A DNA stretch of 64,000 bases from Candidatus Thiosymbion sp. GTDB lineage: Bacteria; Pseudomonadota; Gammaproteobacteria; Chromatiales; Chromatiaceae. Positions 54,134-62,560 of this stretch are shown in pieces. The notes beneath the pieces are model-generated. The model was not told where the DNA came from. It saw only the letters and a program-made list of their open reading frames with translations, and did no database searches. The DNA lies in the NCBI GenBank assembly GCA_018435665.1, contig JAHDND010000054.1, positions 1 to 64,000 on the forward strand, given 5' to 3'. The number at the start of each line of letters is the position of its first letter. Position 1 is the stretch's first letter. The translations under genes and the position numbers were made by a program.

Positions 54134-55173
54134 GGCTTCTTCTCCGTCTTGGCCTTGGGGAAACGTACGATTATCTTGTCGAAGGCGTTGCCGGCCCGAT
54201 CCTGCTCGCTGATACGTTTGCGATTGAATTGGCCGTACTCCGCCTCCGCGAGCTCTCGCGCCATTTCGTGGGAGACCTTGCCCGCATGGGTGAGTATCTC
54301 GCGGTCGTTGATATTCAGAAAGGCGTCGAGCTTGCTGATCCAATCCTGCATGTGCATGGGGATTCGGCGCATGGCCTGGCCCTCGGCAAAGACCAGATAT
54401 TGCTCCACCAGGTTGTTCAACGCGGCCAGTTCCGCCTCGTCCAGGTAGTTCTTGGCGATGGTCACGTCCTGCTTGTGTACCATGGCGCCGCGCCAGTTCG
54501 TCAGGCCCATGTTCGGCTTGTCCGCGTCGGCGCGTTGGTGGACGATCTCGGCGGCGGTCTTGCCCGTGATGGCCCAATGCATCTTGTTCTGCACCGTCTG
54601 GAAGAAGCGGATGCTGATGTCCAGCGTCGGGTCGTAGTCGATACTGGTTGCGTAGATGTCCGTGATCTTCTGGTAAAAGCGCCGCTCCGAGGTGCGGATG
54701 TCCTGGATGCGGCGGGTCAGCTCCTCGAAGTAATCGAAGGGCTGGTCCGGATTTTTCAGGCGCTCGTCGTCGAGCGTGAAGCCCTTGATTATGTACTCCT
54801 TCAGCCGCTGGGTGGCCCAGATCCGGAACCGGGTGGCCACGTGGCTCTTCACCCGGTAGCCCACCGAGATGATCATGTCCAGGTTGTAGTGGTCCAGGCT
54901 GCGCTGAACCTCGCGGCTGCCCTCCCGGCGAACCGTTAAAAATTTCTTAAGAGTTGCTTCGGGGATCAGCTCGCCCTCATCGAAGACGTTCTTGGTGTGG
55001 ATGCTGACATTGGGTACCGAGGTCTGAAACAGCTCCGCCATCTGCCCCTGGGTGAGCCAAACCGTCTCGTCCGCCAAGCGCACGTCGATCTTGATGCGGC
55101 CATCCTCGGCCTCGTAGACGAGGAACTGGCCCCTGGCCTCCGGGCCGGAGCTTGTTCGTGGAGTCTTGCTCAC
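54130..55173 (-). CDS. RhuM-family protein
   Basis: A 347-residue protein. Residues ~15-230 carry the RhuM pattern: VWLTQGQMAELFQTSVPNVS (a helix-turn-helix-like start), EGELIPEATLKKF, DMIISVGYRVKSHVATRFRI, WATQRLKEYIIKGFTLDDE. It is a common gene in genomic islands and restriction loci; function is unknown, and older names call it virulence protein. I chose GTG 55173 because AAGGAG, which ends the preceding gene, lies 8 bases upstream; an ATG at 55200 would overlap that gene. Its stop overlaps the 64-residue gene by four bases. Confidence 0.85.
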   Translation of the reverse strand: MSKTPRTSSGPEARGQFLVYEAEDGRIKIDVRLADETVWLTQGQMAELFQTSVPNVSIHTKNVFDEGELIPEATLKKFLTVRREGSREVQRSLDHYNLDMIISVGYRVKSHVATRFRIWATQRLKEYIIKGFTLDDERLKNPDQPFDYFEELTRRIQDIRTSERRFYQKITDIYATSIDYDPTLDISIRFFQTVQNKMHWAITGKTAAEIVHQRADADKPNMGLTNWRGAMVHKQDVTIAKNYLDEAELAALNNLVEQYLVFAEGQAMRRIPMHMQDWISKLDAFLNINDREILTHAGKVSHEMARELAEAEYGQFNRKRISEQDRAGNAFDKIIVRFPKAKTEKKP

Positions 55174-55180
55174 CCTCTCG

Positions 55181-55390
55181 TCACTCCTTGGGATCGACAT
55201 CCCTCGTCGATGCTTCGTCCGGCCCGTCGCCCGGCGACTCCGTCCTGAGCTTGCCGTCTTTCCAATAAGCCAAGGGGATGCCGGCGCGGCGCGCCCGCTC
55301 GCGAGTCCGTTGCGCCGCCCGTTTGAGGGCGATCTCCGCGTTGACCAGATCCGGGTCGCGCGGTGCGGGGGTTGCACTCGGCTCGGTCAT
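55181..55390 (-). CDS. Small basic protein downstream of zeta-like kinase
   Basis: A 69-residue protein with a basic helical middle (LKRAAQRTRERARRAGIPLA) and a short hydrophobic strand (AYWKDGKL). Such small proteins regularly accompany zeta-like kinases and could be the partner antitoxin, but that is inferred. The start overlaps the kinase stop by four bases (55387-55390). The end supplies the Shine-Dalgarno for rhuM. Confidence 0.6.
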   Translation of the reverse strand: MTEPSATPAPRDPDLVNAEIALKRAAQRTRERARRAGIPLAYWKDGKLRTESPGDGPDEASTRDVDPKE

Positions 55391-55917
55391 GGGTTGACTC
55401 CTTCCTCCAATAGGTGGGGTGTCGGTCCCGAATTATCGTAAAGTGCCCACTCGTCGACGATCTGTCTGTAGAGCCCCGAGAAATTGAGCCGCCCTGCCTG
55501 AAAGCGACGACGAATCACCGACTCGGGGACATCGTGCCCGCCCGCTTGAACCCGCTGCCGGACCCGGGCGATGGCCAGCTCCGGCGACGCCAGACCCAGG
55601 AAGAAGAGCTTCACCCGGTAGCCGGCGGCCTGCCAGCGCGGTATCCGCGTGGCATAGTGCCGGCCGCTCAGGGTCGTCTCGAAGGCGAAACTCTCTCCCG
55701 CCCGGGCGTGGCGCTCGATCTCCCGCAGCATCAGACGCCCGGCGGCGAAGGCCGCGGCGTCGGGCTGAAAGGGCGACAGACCCGCCGCGATCAGATCCGC
55801 GTTCACGAAGGCCGGGCAGTTGGCCTCGTTGGGCAGGAACTCCTCGGCGAAGGTGGTCTTTCCGGCACCATTGGGGCCGGCGATAATGAGGATCCGCTTC
55901 TCGGCGGCCGTAATCAT
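55387..55917 (-). CDS. Zeta toxin-like P-loop kinase
   Basis: A 176-residue P-loop protein with Walker A IAGPNGAGKTTFAEEFLP (about residues 12-29), the NADLIAAGLSP loop (about 39-49), SFAFETTLSGR (about 75-85) and KLFFLGLASPELAIARVRQRVQ (about 101-122). This matches the zeta-like/AAA kinase group. Zeta toxins phosphorylate UDP-sugars; many group members are uncharacterised. It overlaps the large restriction/methylase gene by four bases and the small 69-residue gene by four. Confidence 0.85.
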   Translation of the reverse strand: MITAAEKRILIIAGPNGAGKTTFAEEFLPNEANCPAFVNADLIAAGLSPFQPDAAAFAAGRLMLREIERHARAGESFAFETTLSGRHYATRIPRWQAAGYRVKLFFLGLASPELAIARVRQRVQAGGHDVPESVIRRRFQAGRLNFSGLYRQIVDEWALYDNSGPTPHLLEEGVNP

Positions 55918-58900
55918 CCCCGCGCCTCGATCAGTTGCTCAACGCGGGTCTTGGCCTGATCGAGCAGAATTTTGGCCTCTCGCTCGGCATCTGCAGCCTG
56001 ATCATGCAGCGCCCGTAGGTGCTGCTGAAATTCAGGCGGTGCCGGCCAGACTAGAAACTTGCGAATGTCGAAGGGGTACAGTTCCAACTGGCCTGAGCTG
56101 CCCCGCTGATGCATCTCCACCTGCAACTGCCCGGCCGCGCTGTTGAGGTACAGCGCCAGATAGACCGGGTCCAGGTCGTCGGACCTCATGATGGTAACGT
56201 GGTTGTCCGGAACCGCTGGCTCGTGAAACAGATAAGGCGCCGCTCGGCCCAATGTTCCCCGACCGGTGCCGTTGAGGAGCACGTCGCCAAAGCGGATATG
56301 GAAGCGCGGGTCCGGGTTCGGCGCGGCAAGTCTGTTGTTGCCCAGGAGCACCCGATTCGGCTGGACATGCTTGGAGTTGATGACTGGGAGACCCGTATCT
56401 CCATACGCCGGTTGCTTGCCGCGTTGGCAGAAGGTGAGATGCCCTCCAAGGGGTTCAAGTGAGACGTCGGCAGGTAACCCCTTCTGCAATGTCGCAAAGG
56501 CGGGGGAAAAATGCTCTGGATCGAAACGTCTGGAGGCGGCTACCTGGACAAACTCTGCCGGGTAAGCGGGAGATGTGGGAATCGCACCGTTGGAAGCAGT
56601 CAAACCATCATCCCAAAAGGTGAACCCTTGTCCCTGCGCAAACTGCACAAACGCCTCAGCAATGCAACGCTGCTCATCCGGATCCGATGCCGCGTCCGCC
56701 AAGTTGTCCCGCGTCAGATCATAGTTCACCAGGTCCTGGTCGATGACGAGCTGTCCGGCCTGGGGGTGGCCATCGGGGAACTCGATGAGGCTGCCGTCCG
56801 TATCAACCCTGAATACGTACTCGCCGGAGTTGTTCTTGCCGGCCTGCTCGCTCACGGCCATGAAGATCGGATAGTCGAGGCGCTTGGCGACCTCGGCCGC
56901 GATCCAGCGCTCCTTCAGGGTGCCGATGAGCTCCTCGTCGGTTAGGACCAGCTCCAGCCGGCCGCGGTTGGTCAGTAGCTTCAGCTCCCGCTCGGCCTGC
57001 GCAACAACGTTTTCAAGCCGCTTCAGGTCGGCATTCAATGCCTTTCGGCGCTCCTTCTGCTCGGCCTTGCTGGCCTTGATGCGGACCGAGTATTCGCCCC
57101 TCATGTCCTTGACCGCGTTGCGATGTTCGGCCTTGAGCGGCCGAAGCTCGGCCGTGAGCGCGGTCTTGCCCCCAGTCCAGGCCGCTCCGATCCGACCGAT
57201 TTCTTCCTGGTACTGCAACGCCAGAGCTTCGAGCTCGGACTGCTGCTGTTGCTCCAGGGCCTCCAGGTCGCTTCCTAGGTCCACCAGCCGCTGCTTGACC
57301 CGCAGGCGCTCGGCCTTGAGCTGATCCAGCCGCTCTTCGGCCTGGGACACGCGATCCTCGTCGCTCGGGAGTGGCTCGGTCCCATCGCCGTTGTCCTCAT
57401 CTCCCGCCTCGTCGGAGCTCTCTTCCAAAGCCTCCTGTTCCGGCTCCGGCTCGGCAAAGGTCTCGGCGATCAACTCGGCGACAGCCTCCGGGATGGCGTC
57501 ATCCGGTATATCGGGGGCCTTCGCATGGGCAGCGAGGACGGTCTGGATCTCCGCCGCATAGTCGGGGCAGTCGCCGGCGACCTCGTCATGGATGCGAGCG
57601 ATGTGCTCCAGCTCCTCCTGCGTATAGCGCTGGACGAACAGGACGGAGGTCTTGGTACCGGTGTGTGGCTTGAAGGTATTGGGGTGCAGCCCGACCACCG
57701 CGAGGAGTCGCGCCTTCTTCATGATCCATTCGCGGATGAAGGCCAGGGAGGAGTTGTTGAACTTGCCCTGGGGCAGGACGATGGCGGCCCGACCACCAGG
57801 CTTGAGCATTTTCAGGATGCGCTCGATGAAGAGCACGTCGCGTTCTTCCTTGGGCTGCTTGTCGTCGCCGGCCCGCTTCAATGCCGGCCGGGCCAGCTCG
57901 TAGTGGGCGAGCATCTTGCGGTCCTTCATCTCACCGGCGAAGGGCGGATTGGCCAGGATCACGTCGAAGCGCAGCTCGTCGAAGTAGTGCCAGGCCTTAT
58001 CCTCGTCGGTGAGTGGCTCGTGCTCCGGGATTCGCACGGCCGTGAGCCTGGCCTGACGCAGGCCTTGCATCAGGGCTTGACCGGAGCCGGTCTCGTACCA
58101 GGTGCGGGGGTCCAGGCTGCTCACGTCCGGGCCGAAGATGTTGGTGTGGCCGTCGCCAGCGATGAGCATCAGGGCGCGGGAGGTCTTGGCGGCGCGCTGC
58201 TCGAAGTCGATGCCCCACAGGTACTTGGAGGCGTAACGGTGCTTGCGCAGCTCTCGCTGATCGTTGTCCCTGGCCGGATAGCACCAGTCCATGGCGTGCA
58301 GCAGGAAGCCGCCGGAGCCGCAGGCCGGATCCAGCACGTATTCCTTGGCGGTTGGGTTCAGCATGCGCACGCACATCTCCACCACATGGCGCGGGGTGAA
58401 GAACTGCCCCTTCTTCTTCTTGGCCTCGGTGGGGAGCAGATACTCGAAGGCGTCGTCCATGATGCGCAGGTTGGAGCCCAACAGGCGCACGCCCTCGATG
58501 GGGCCAACGCAGACCTGGAGATGGCGCTTGGCCAGCTCGATGTCTTCGCCTTGGCGGAAGATGCCTGGCCATTCCTCACAGGCACGATGGAAGAGGCCAT
58601 TGATACGGTCGAAGGTGATCTCCGGATCGACCGCCTTGCGGAACTCCACGGTCTTGTCCTTGCGGTTCTCCTGCGCCTCCTTCTCGTCCCAGATCTTGGC
58701 GAAGATCAGCTTGAAGATCTCGTTGAACTCGTCCTTGCCGCTATCGGCCAGCACCAGCTCTTCCAGGTCCTGGATGATTTTCTTGAAATTGAAGTCTTGC
58801 TTGAGCTGAAGCAGTGTCTTCCGCGCCTCGAGCACATCCTTGGGCTCTTGCCCGCGCCGGGGTAGATCGAACAGGGTGTCATCGAACTGCGCGGGATAGG

Positions 58901-59444
58901 GCCGGTACAGGATGATGCTGTCCGCACCGTTGGACCAGATGGCCACCGGCGCGCCCTTGGCGTTCATGTAGCTCTTGAGCTGCTCGATGCCGTCCTTGCG
59001 CTTGGGTTTCTTGCACTCGACGATGATCTTTGGTGTCGTCTTGGTCAGGTCCGTATAGACGACGATATCGGCGGCCTTGGTGCTGATCTCGGTGCCGAAC
59101 TGGACGCTAGTCTCGAGCTCGATCTCGTCGGCCTGATAACCGTACTGGTGGATCAGCTTGTAGACCCAGAGCTGGCGCACGATCTCCTCGGGCGCCGACT
59201 TGCCACCCTCGACATAGACCTGCACCTCCTCGTTGCCAGAGGAGAACGGGATGAAGCTCTTGAGGTAATACTTGGTCTTGCCCGCGTCCTTGCCCGTGGT
59301 CGCGACCCTTGGGTAGATGGCGATGATCTCGTGTATCGGCTTGCCGAGGCTGCCGAACTCCGTCAGCTCGTAACGGATGCCGGGCTCTTTGAAGATGCGG
59401 TCGATGATCTCCTTGGTGCCCAAGGACTGCGGGTCGGTAGTCAT
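55914..59444 (-). CDS. Single-chain restriction nuclease-methylase-specificity protein
   Basis: A 1176-residue fusion. Residues 1-180 resemble an HsdR N-terminal PD-(D/E)XK nuclease: Asp126 (AADIVVY) and Glu143-x-Lys145 (IVECKKP), then QLKSYMNA. Residues ~260-640 are an N6-adenine methylase with DPACGSGGFLLHAM (about 372-385; SAM loop) and NPPF (about 498). A Glu-rich and coiled-coil stretch spans about 660-860. Residues ~985-1176 form one type I-like target recognition domain (PLGGHLTFCQRGKQPAYG, NGTGRGTLGRAAPYLF) ending in a coiled coil. No translocase helicase is present. It is the first gene of the eight-gene operon and overlaps the zeta-like gene by four bases. Confidence 0.85.
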   Translation of the reverse strand: MTTDPQSLGTKEIIDRIFKEPGIRYELTEFGSLGKPIHEIIAIYPRVATTGKDAGKTKYYLKSFIPFSSGNEEVQVYVEGGKSAPEEIVRQLWVYKLIHQYGYQADEIELETSVQFGTEISTKAADIVVYTDLTKTTPKIIVECKKPKRKDGIEQLKSYMNAKGAPVAIWSNGADSIILYRPYPAQFDDTLFDLPRRGQEPKDVLEARKTLLQLKQDFNFKKIIQDLEELVLADSGKDEFNEIFKLIFAKIWDEKEAQENRKDKTVEFRKAVDPEITFDRINGLFHRACEEWPGIFRQGEDIELAKRHLQVCVGPIEGVRLLGSNLRIMDDAFEYLLPTEAKKKKGQFFTPRHVVEMCVRMLNPTAKEYVLDPACGSGGFLLHAMDWCYPARDNDQRELRKHRYASKYLWGIDFEQRAAKTSRALMLIAGDGHTNIFGPDVSSLDPRTWYETGSGQALMQGLRQARLTAVRIPEHEPLTDEDKAWHYFDELRFDVILANPPFAGEMKDRKMLAHYELARPALKRAGDDKQPKEERDVLFIERILKMLKPGGRAAIVLPQGKFNNSSLAFIREWIMKKARLLAVVGLHPNTFKPHTGTKTSVLFVQRYTQEELEHIARIHDEVAGDCPDYAAEIQTVLAAHAKAPDIPDDAIPEAVAELIAETFAEPEPEQEALEESSDEAGDEDNGDGTEPLPSDEDRVSQAEERLDQLKAERLRVKQRLVDLGSDLEALEQQQQSELEALALQYQEEIGRIGAAWTGGKTALTAELRPLKAEHRNAVKDMRGEYSVRIKASKAEQKERRKALNADLKRLENVVAQAERELKLLTNRGRLELVLTDEELIGTLKERWIAAEVAKRLDYPIFMAVSEQAGKNNSGEYVFRVDTDGSLIEFPDGHPQAGQLVIDQDLVNYDLTRDNLADAASDPDEQRCIAEAFVQFAQGQGFTFWDDGLTASNGAIPTSPAYPAEFVQVAASRRFDPEHFSPAFATLQKGLPADVSLEPLGGHLTFCQRGKQPAYGDTGLPVINSKHVQPNRVLLGNNRLAAPNPDPRFHIRFGDVLLNGTGRGTLGRAAPYLFHEPAVPDNHVTIMRSDDLDPVYLALYLNSAAGQLQVEMHQRGSSGQLELYPFDIRKFLVWPAPPEFQQHLRALHDQAADAEREAKILLDQAKTRVEQLIEARG

Positions 59445-59666
59445 CAGGACGGCTTCCTCTTTGGGTGTCTTGAGGTTAGAGGTGGCAACTGGCCTGCCGC
59501 CGCCAGGATGGCTATTGTTGACTGCATGCTGATGGACTTCAATCCACTACAGTCGCAGTTACCTTTTTCTCTGACCGAACCCTCCATCGGCTTACCCAAG
59601 GCGAGGACGTAGCCCCGTGATTGGGTGCGGCTTGGCTGGCGTCCCACCTTGACCGGGCCTGAGACC

Positions 59667-59689
59667 GGCCTGACCAGGGCGGTCAGGCC
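59667..59689 (-). terminator. Hairpin downstream of acnB
   Basis: GGCCTGACC-AGGGC-GGTCAGGCC is a perfect 9-bp stem with a 5-base loop, 29 bases after the acnB stop on the minus strand. There is no T-tract after it, so it is a non-canonical terminator or RNA-stabilising hairpin. Confidence 0.5.
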
Positions 59690-59717
59690 CGCAGGGAGGG
59701 GCCCGGCGCGGTTCGGT

Positions 59718-62315
59718 TCAGACCGCCACGGCCTTGGCGGTCTCCGCGTACTCCTCGATCTGGTCGAAGTTCATGTAGCGGTACACGCTGGCCTTGTCGG
59801 CGTCGATGATGCCCATCTCGGCCTGGTACTCCGCCACCGTCGGCAGCTTGCCCAGCTTGGAGGCAATGGCCGCCAGCTCCGCCGAGGCCAGGTATACGTT
59901 GGTGTTCTTGCCCAGGCGGTTGGGGAAGTTGCGGGTGCTGGTGGAGACCACGGTGGCGCCCTCGCGCACCTGAGCCTGGTTACCCATGCACAGGCTGCAA
60001 CCCGGCATCTCGGTGCGGGCACCGGCGACGCCGAAGGTGTTGTAGTGACCTTCCTTGACCAGTTCGCCCTGGTCCATCTTGGTCGGCGGCGCCACCCACA
60101 GCTTGACGGGGATGTCGCGCTTGCCGCCCAGCAGCTTGGCCGCGGCGCGGAAGTGGCCGATGTTGGTCATGCAGGAGCCGATGAAGGCCTCGTCGATCTT
60201 CGTGCCGGCCACCTCGGACAGGAACTTGGCGTCGTCCGGATCGTTGGGGCAGCAGAGGATGGGCTCCTTGATCGCGTTGAGGTCGATGTCGATCACCGCC
60301 GCGTATTCGGCGTCCGCGTCGCCCTCCAGCAGTTGCGGGTTGGCCAGCCAGGCCTCGACGTTCTGGATGCGCCGCTCCAGGGTACGCTTGTCCTGATAGC
60401 CGTCGGCGATCATGTTCTTCATCAGCACGACGTTGCTGGTGAGGTATTCGATGATGGGCTCTTTGTTGAGCTTGATGGTGCAGCCGGCGGCGGAGCGTTC
60501 GGCGCTGGCGTCGGACAGCTCGAAGGCCTGTTCCACCTTGAGGTCCGGTAGGCCCTCGATCTCCAGGATGCGGCCGGAGAAGATGTTCTTCTTGCCGGCC
60601 TTGGCCACCGTCAGCAGGCCCTGCTTGATGGCATAGAGGGGGATGGCGTGGACCAGGTCGCGCAGGGTGACGCCGGGCTGCATCTCGCCCTTGAAGCGCA
60701 CCAGCACCGACTCGGGCATGTCCAGGGGCATGACGCCGGTGGCGGCGGCGAAGGCCACCAGGCCAGAGCCGGCTGGGAAGCTGATGCCGATGGGGAAGCG
60801 GGTGTGGCTGTCGCCGCCGGTGCCGACGGTGTCGGGCAGCAGCAGGCGGTTGAGCCAGGAGTGGATGACGCCGTCGCCGGGGCGCAGGGAGACGCCGCCG
60901 CGGGTGCTGATGAAGGCCGGCAGCTCGCGATGGGTCCTGACGTCCACCGGCTTGGGATAGGCGGCGGTGTGGCAGAAGGACTGCATCACCAGGTCGGCGG
61001 AGAAGCCCAGGCAGGCCAGGTCCTTGAGCTCGTCGCGAGTCATGGGGCCGGTGGTGTCCTGGCTGCCGACGGTGGTCATGCGCGGCTCGCAGTAGGTGCC
61101 GGGGCGGATGCCCTGGCCCTCGGGCAGGCCGCAGGCGCGCCCGACCATCTTTTGCGCCAGGGTGAAGCCCTTGCCGGTGTCCACCGGGGCCTTGGGCAGG
61201 CGGAAGGCGGTGGAGTGGGGCAGGCCGAGGAAGTCCCGTGCCTTGGCGGTGAGGCCACGGCCAATGATGAGGTTGATGCGCCCGCCGGCCTGGACCTCGT
61301 CCAGCAGGACCTCGCTCTTGAGGGCGAATTCGGCCAGGACCTCGCCGCTGCCGTGCTTGACCACCTGGCCGTCGTAGGGGCGGACCTCGACCACGTCGCC
61401 CATCTCCAGCTTGGACACGTCCAGTTCGATGGGCAGGGAGCCGGAGTCCTCCTGGGTGTTGAAGAAGATGGGCGCGATCTTGCCGCCCAGGGTGACGCCG
61501 CCGAAGCGCTTGTTGGGGACGTAGGGGATGTCCTGGCCGGTGGCCCAGATGACGCTGTTGGTGGCGGACTTGCGGCTGGAGCCGGTGCCGACCACGTCGC
61601 CGACGTAGGCCACCAGGTGGCCCTGCTTCTTCAGGTCCTCGATGAACTGGATGGGCCCGCGCTTGCCGTCCTCCTCGGGCTGGAAGGCCGCGTCGGGGCG
61701 GGTGTTCTTCAGCATCGCCAGGTAGTGCAGGGGGATGTCCGGGCGGCTCCAGGCGTCGGGGGCCGGGGAGAGGTCGTCGGTGTTGGTCTCGCCGGGGACC
61801 TTGAAGACGGTGACGGTGATGGATGGGGGCACGGCGGGGCGGCTGGTGAACCACTCGGCGTCGGCCCAGCTCTGGATGACCTCCTGGGCCTTGGCGTTGC
61901 CGGCCTTGGCCTTCTCGGCGACGTCGTTGAAGAAGTCGAACATCAGCAGGGTCTTTTTCAGGCCTTCGGCGGCGACCCCGGCGACCTCGGCGTCGTCCAG
62001 CAGTTCGATCAGGGGATGGACGTTGTAGCCGCCCACCATGGTACCCAGCAGCTCGGTGGCCTTGGCCCGGCTGATCAGACCGACGTGCAGATCGCCGTGG
62101 GCGACGGCGGCGAGGAAACTGGCCTTGACCTGGGCGGCATCATCGACACCCGGCGGTACCCGATGGGTCAGCAGGTCCAGCAGAAAGGCCTCCTCGCCAG
62201 CCGGCGAGTTCTTGATCAGCTCGATCAGGTCGGCGGTCTGCTTGGCGGTGAGGGGCAGGGGCGGGATGCCGAGTTCGGCACGCTCGGCGACGTGTTGGCG
62301 GTAGGCTTGCAGCAT
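59718..62315 (-). CDS. acnB: Aconitate hydratase B
   Basis: An 865-residue TCA-cycle enzyme converting citrate to isocitrate (and 2-methylisocitrate in related pathways). The N-terminal HEAT-like domain precedes the swivel and core domains, the AcnB order. Cysteines of the [4Fe-4S] cluster are visible in GSCMTNIGH (about residue 714) and CSLCMGNQ (about 769-776), close to their E. coli positions. ATG 62315 (MLQAYRQHV) is chosen; a 43-residue in-frame extension is upstream leader containing a repeat half-copy. It is monocistronic and divergent from glnE. Confidence 0.97.
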   Translation of the reverse strand: MLQAYRQHVAERAELGIPPLPLTAKQTADLIELIKNSPAGEEAFLLDLLTHRVPPGVDDAAQVKASFLAAVAHGDLHVGLISRAKATELLGTMVGGYNVHPLIELLDDAEVAGVAAEGLKKTLLMFDFFNDVAEKAKAGNAKAQEVIQSWADAEWFTSRPAVPPSITVTVFKVPGETNTDDLSPAPDAWSRPDIPLHYLAMLKNTRPDAAFQPEEDGKRGPIQFIEDLKKQGHLVAYVGDVVGTGSSRKSATNSVIWATGQDIPYVPNKRFGGVTLGGKIAPIFFNTQEDSGSLPIELDVSKLEMGDVVEVRPYDGQVVKHGSGEVLAEFALKSEVLLDEVQAGGRINLIIGRGLTAKARDFLGLPHSTAFRLPKAPVDTGKGFTLAQKMVGRACGLPEGQGIRPGTYCEPRMTTVGSQDTTGPMTRDELKDLACLGFSADLVMQSFCHTAAYPKPVDVRTHRELPAFISTRGGVSLRPGDGVIHSWLNRLLLPDTVGTGGDSHTRFPIGISFPAGSGLVAFAAATGVMPLDMPESVLVRFKGEMQPGVTLRDLVHAIPLYAIKQGLLTVAKAGKKNIFSGRILEIEGLPDLKVEQAFELSDASAERSAAGCTIKLNKEPIIEYLTSNVVLMKNMIADGYQDKRTLERRIQNVEAWLANPQLLEGDADAEYAAVIDIDLNAIKEPILCCPNDPDDAKFLSEVAGTKIDEAFIGSCMTNIGHFRAAAKLLGGKRDIPVKLWVAPPTKMDQGELVKEGHYNTFGVAGARTEMPGCSLCMGNQAQVREGATVVSTSTRNFPNRLGKNTNVYLASAELAAIASKLGKLPTVAEYQAEMGIIDADKASVYRYMNFDQIEEYAETAKAVAV

Positions 62316-62390
62316 GGGGAATCCATCTTTTTGGTGGTGGGGGAAGGGGGGCATTTTAGCCAATATTGCAGTGCGGCATAACAAACCGAA

Positions 62391-62429
62391 GCCCGACCCT
62401 CCCAAAACGGAAATGCGATGGGTATAAAA
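62391..62429. repeat. Half-copy (R6) of the nested-palindrome repeat upstream of acnB
   Basis: GCCCGACCCTCCC, AAAACGGAAATGCGATG and GGTATAA correspond to the right arm of R1/R3. It lies in the acnB leader or promoter region (76 bases before the start). Confidence 0.6.
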
Positions 62430-62560
62430 TGGCCCACGGTTCAAGGGTCAAGCGCTCAGGGGCAGGCGTCGGGTGCCAGTGTGCGCCGACCCTTCGCGGA
62501 TTTTCCCTTGCGAGACAATAGACTCCAGTCGCACCAGCCACTCCACACCCCAACAGCGGA

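Noticed and set aside
59718..62444. The longer acnB start at 62444
   Set aside because: The extra 43 residues are encoded by repeat half-copy and leader sequence, while MLQAYRQHV at 62315 is the normal AcnB start.
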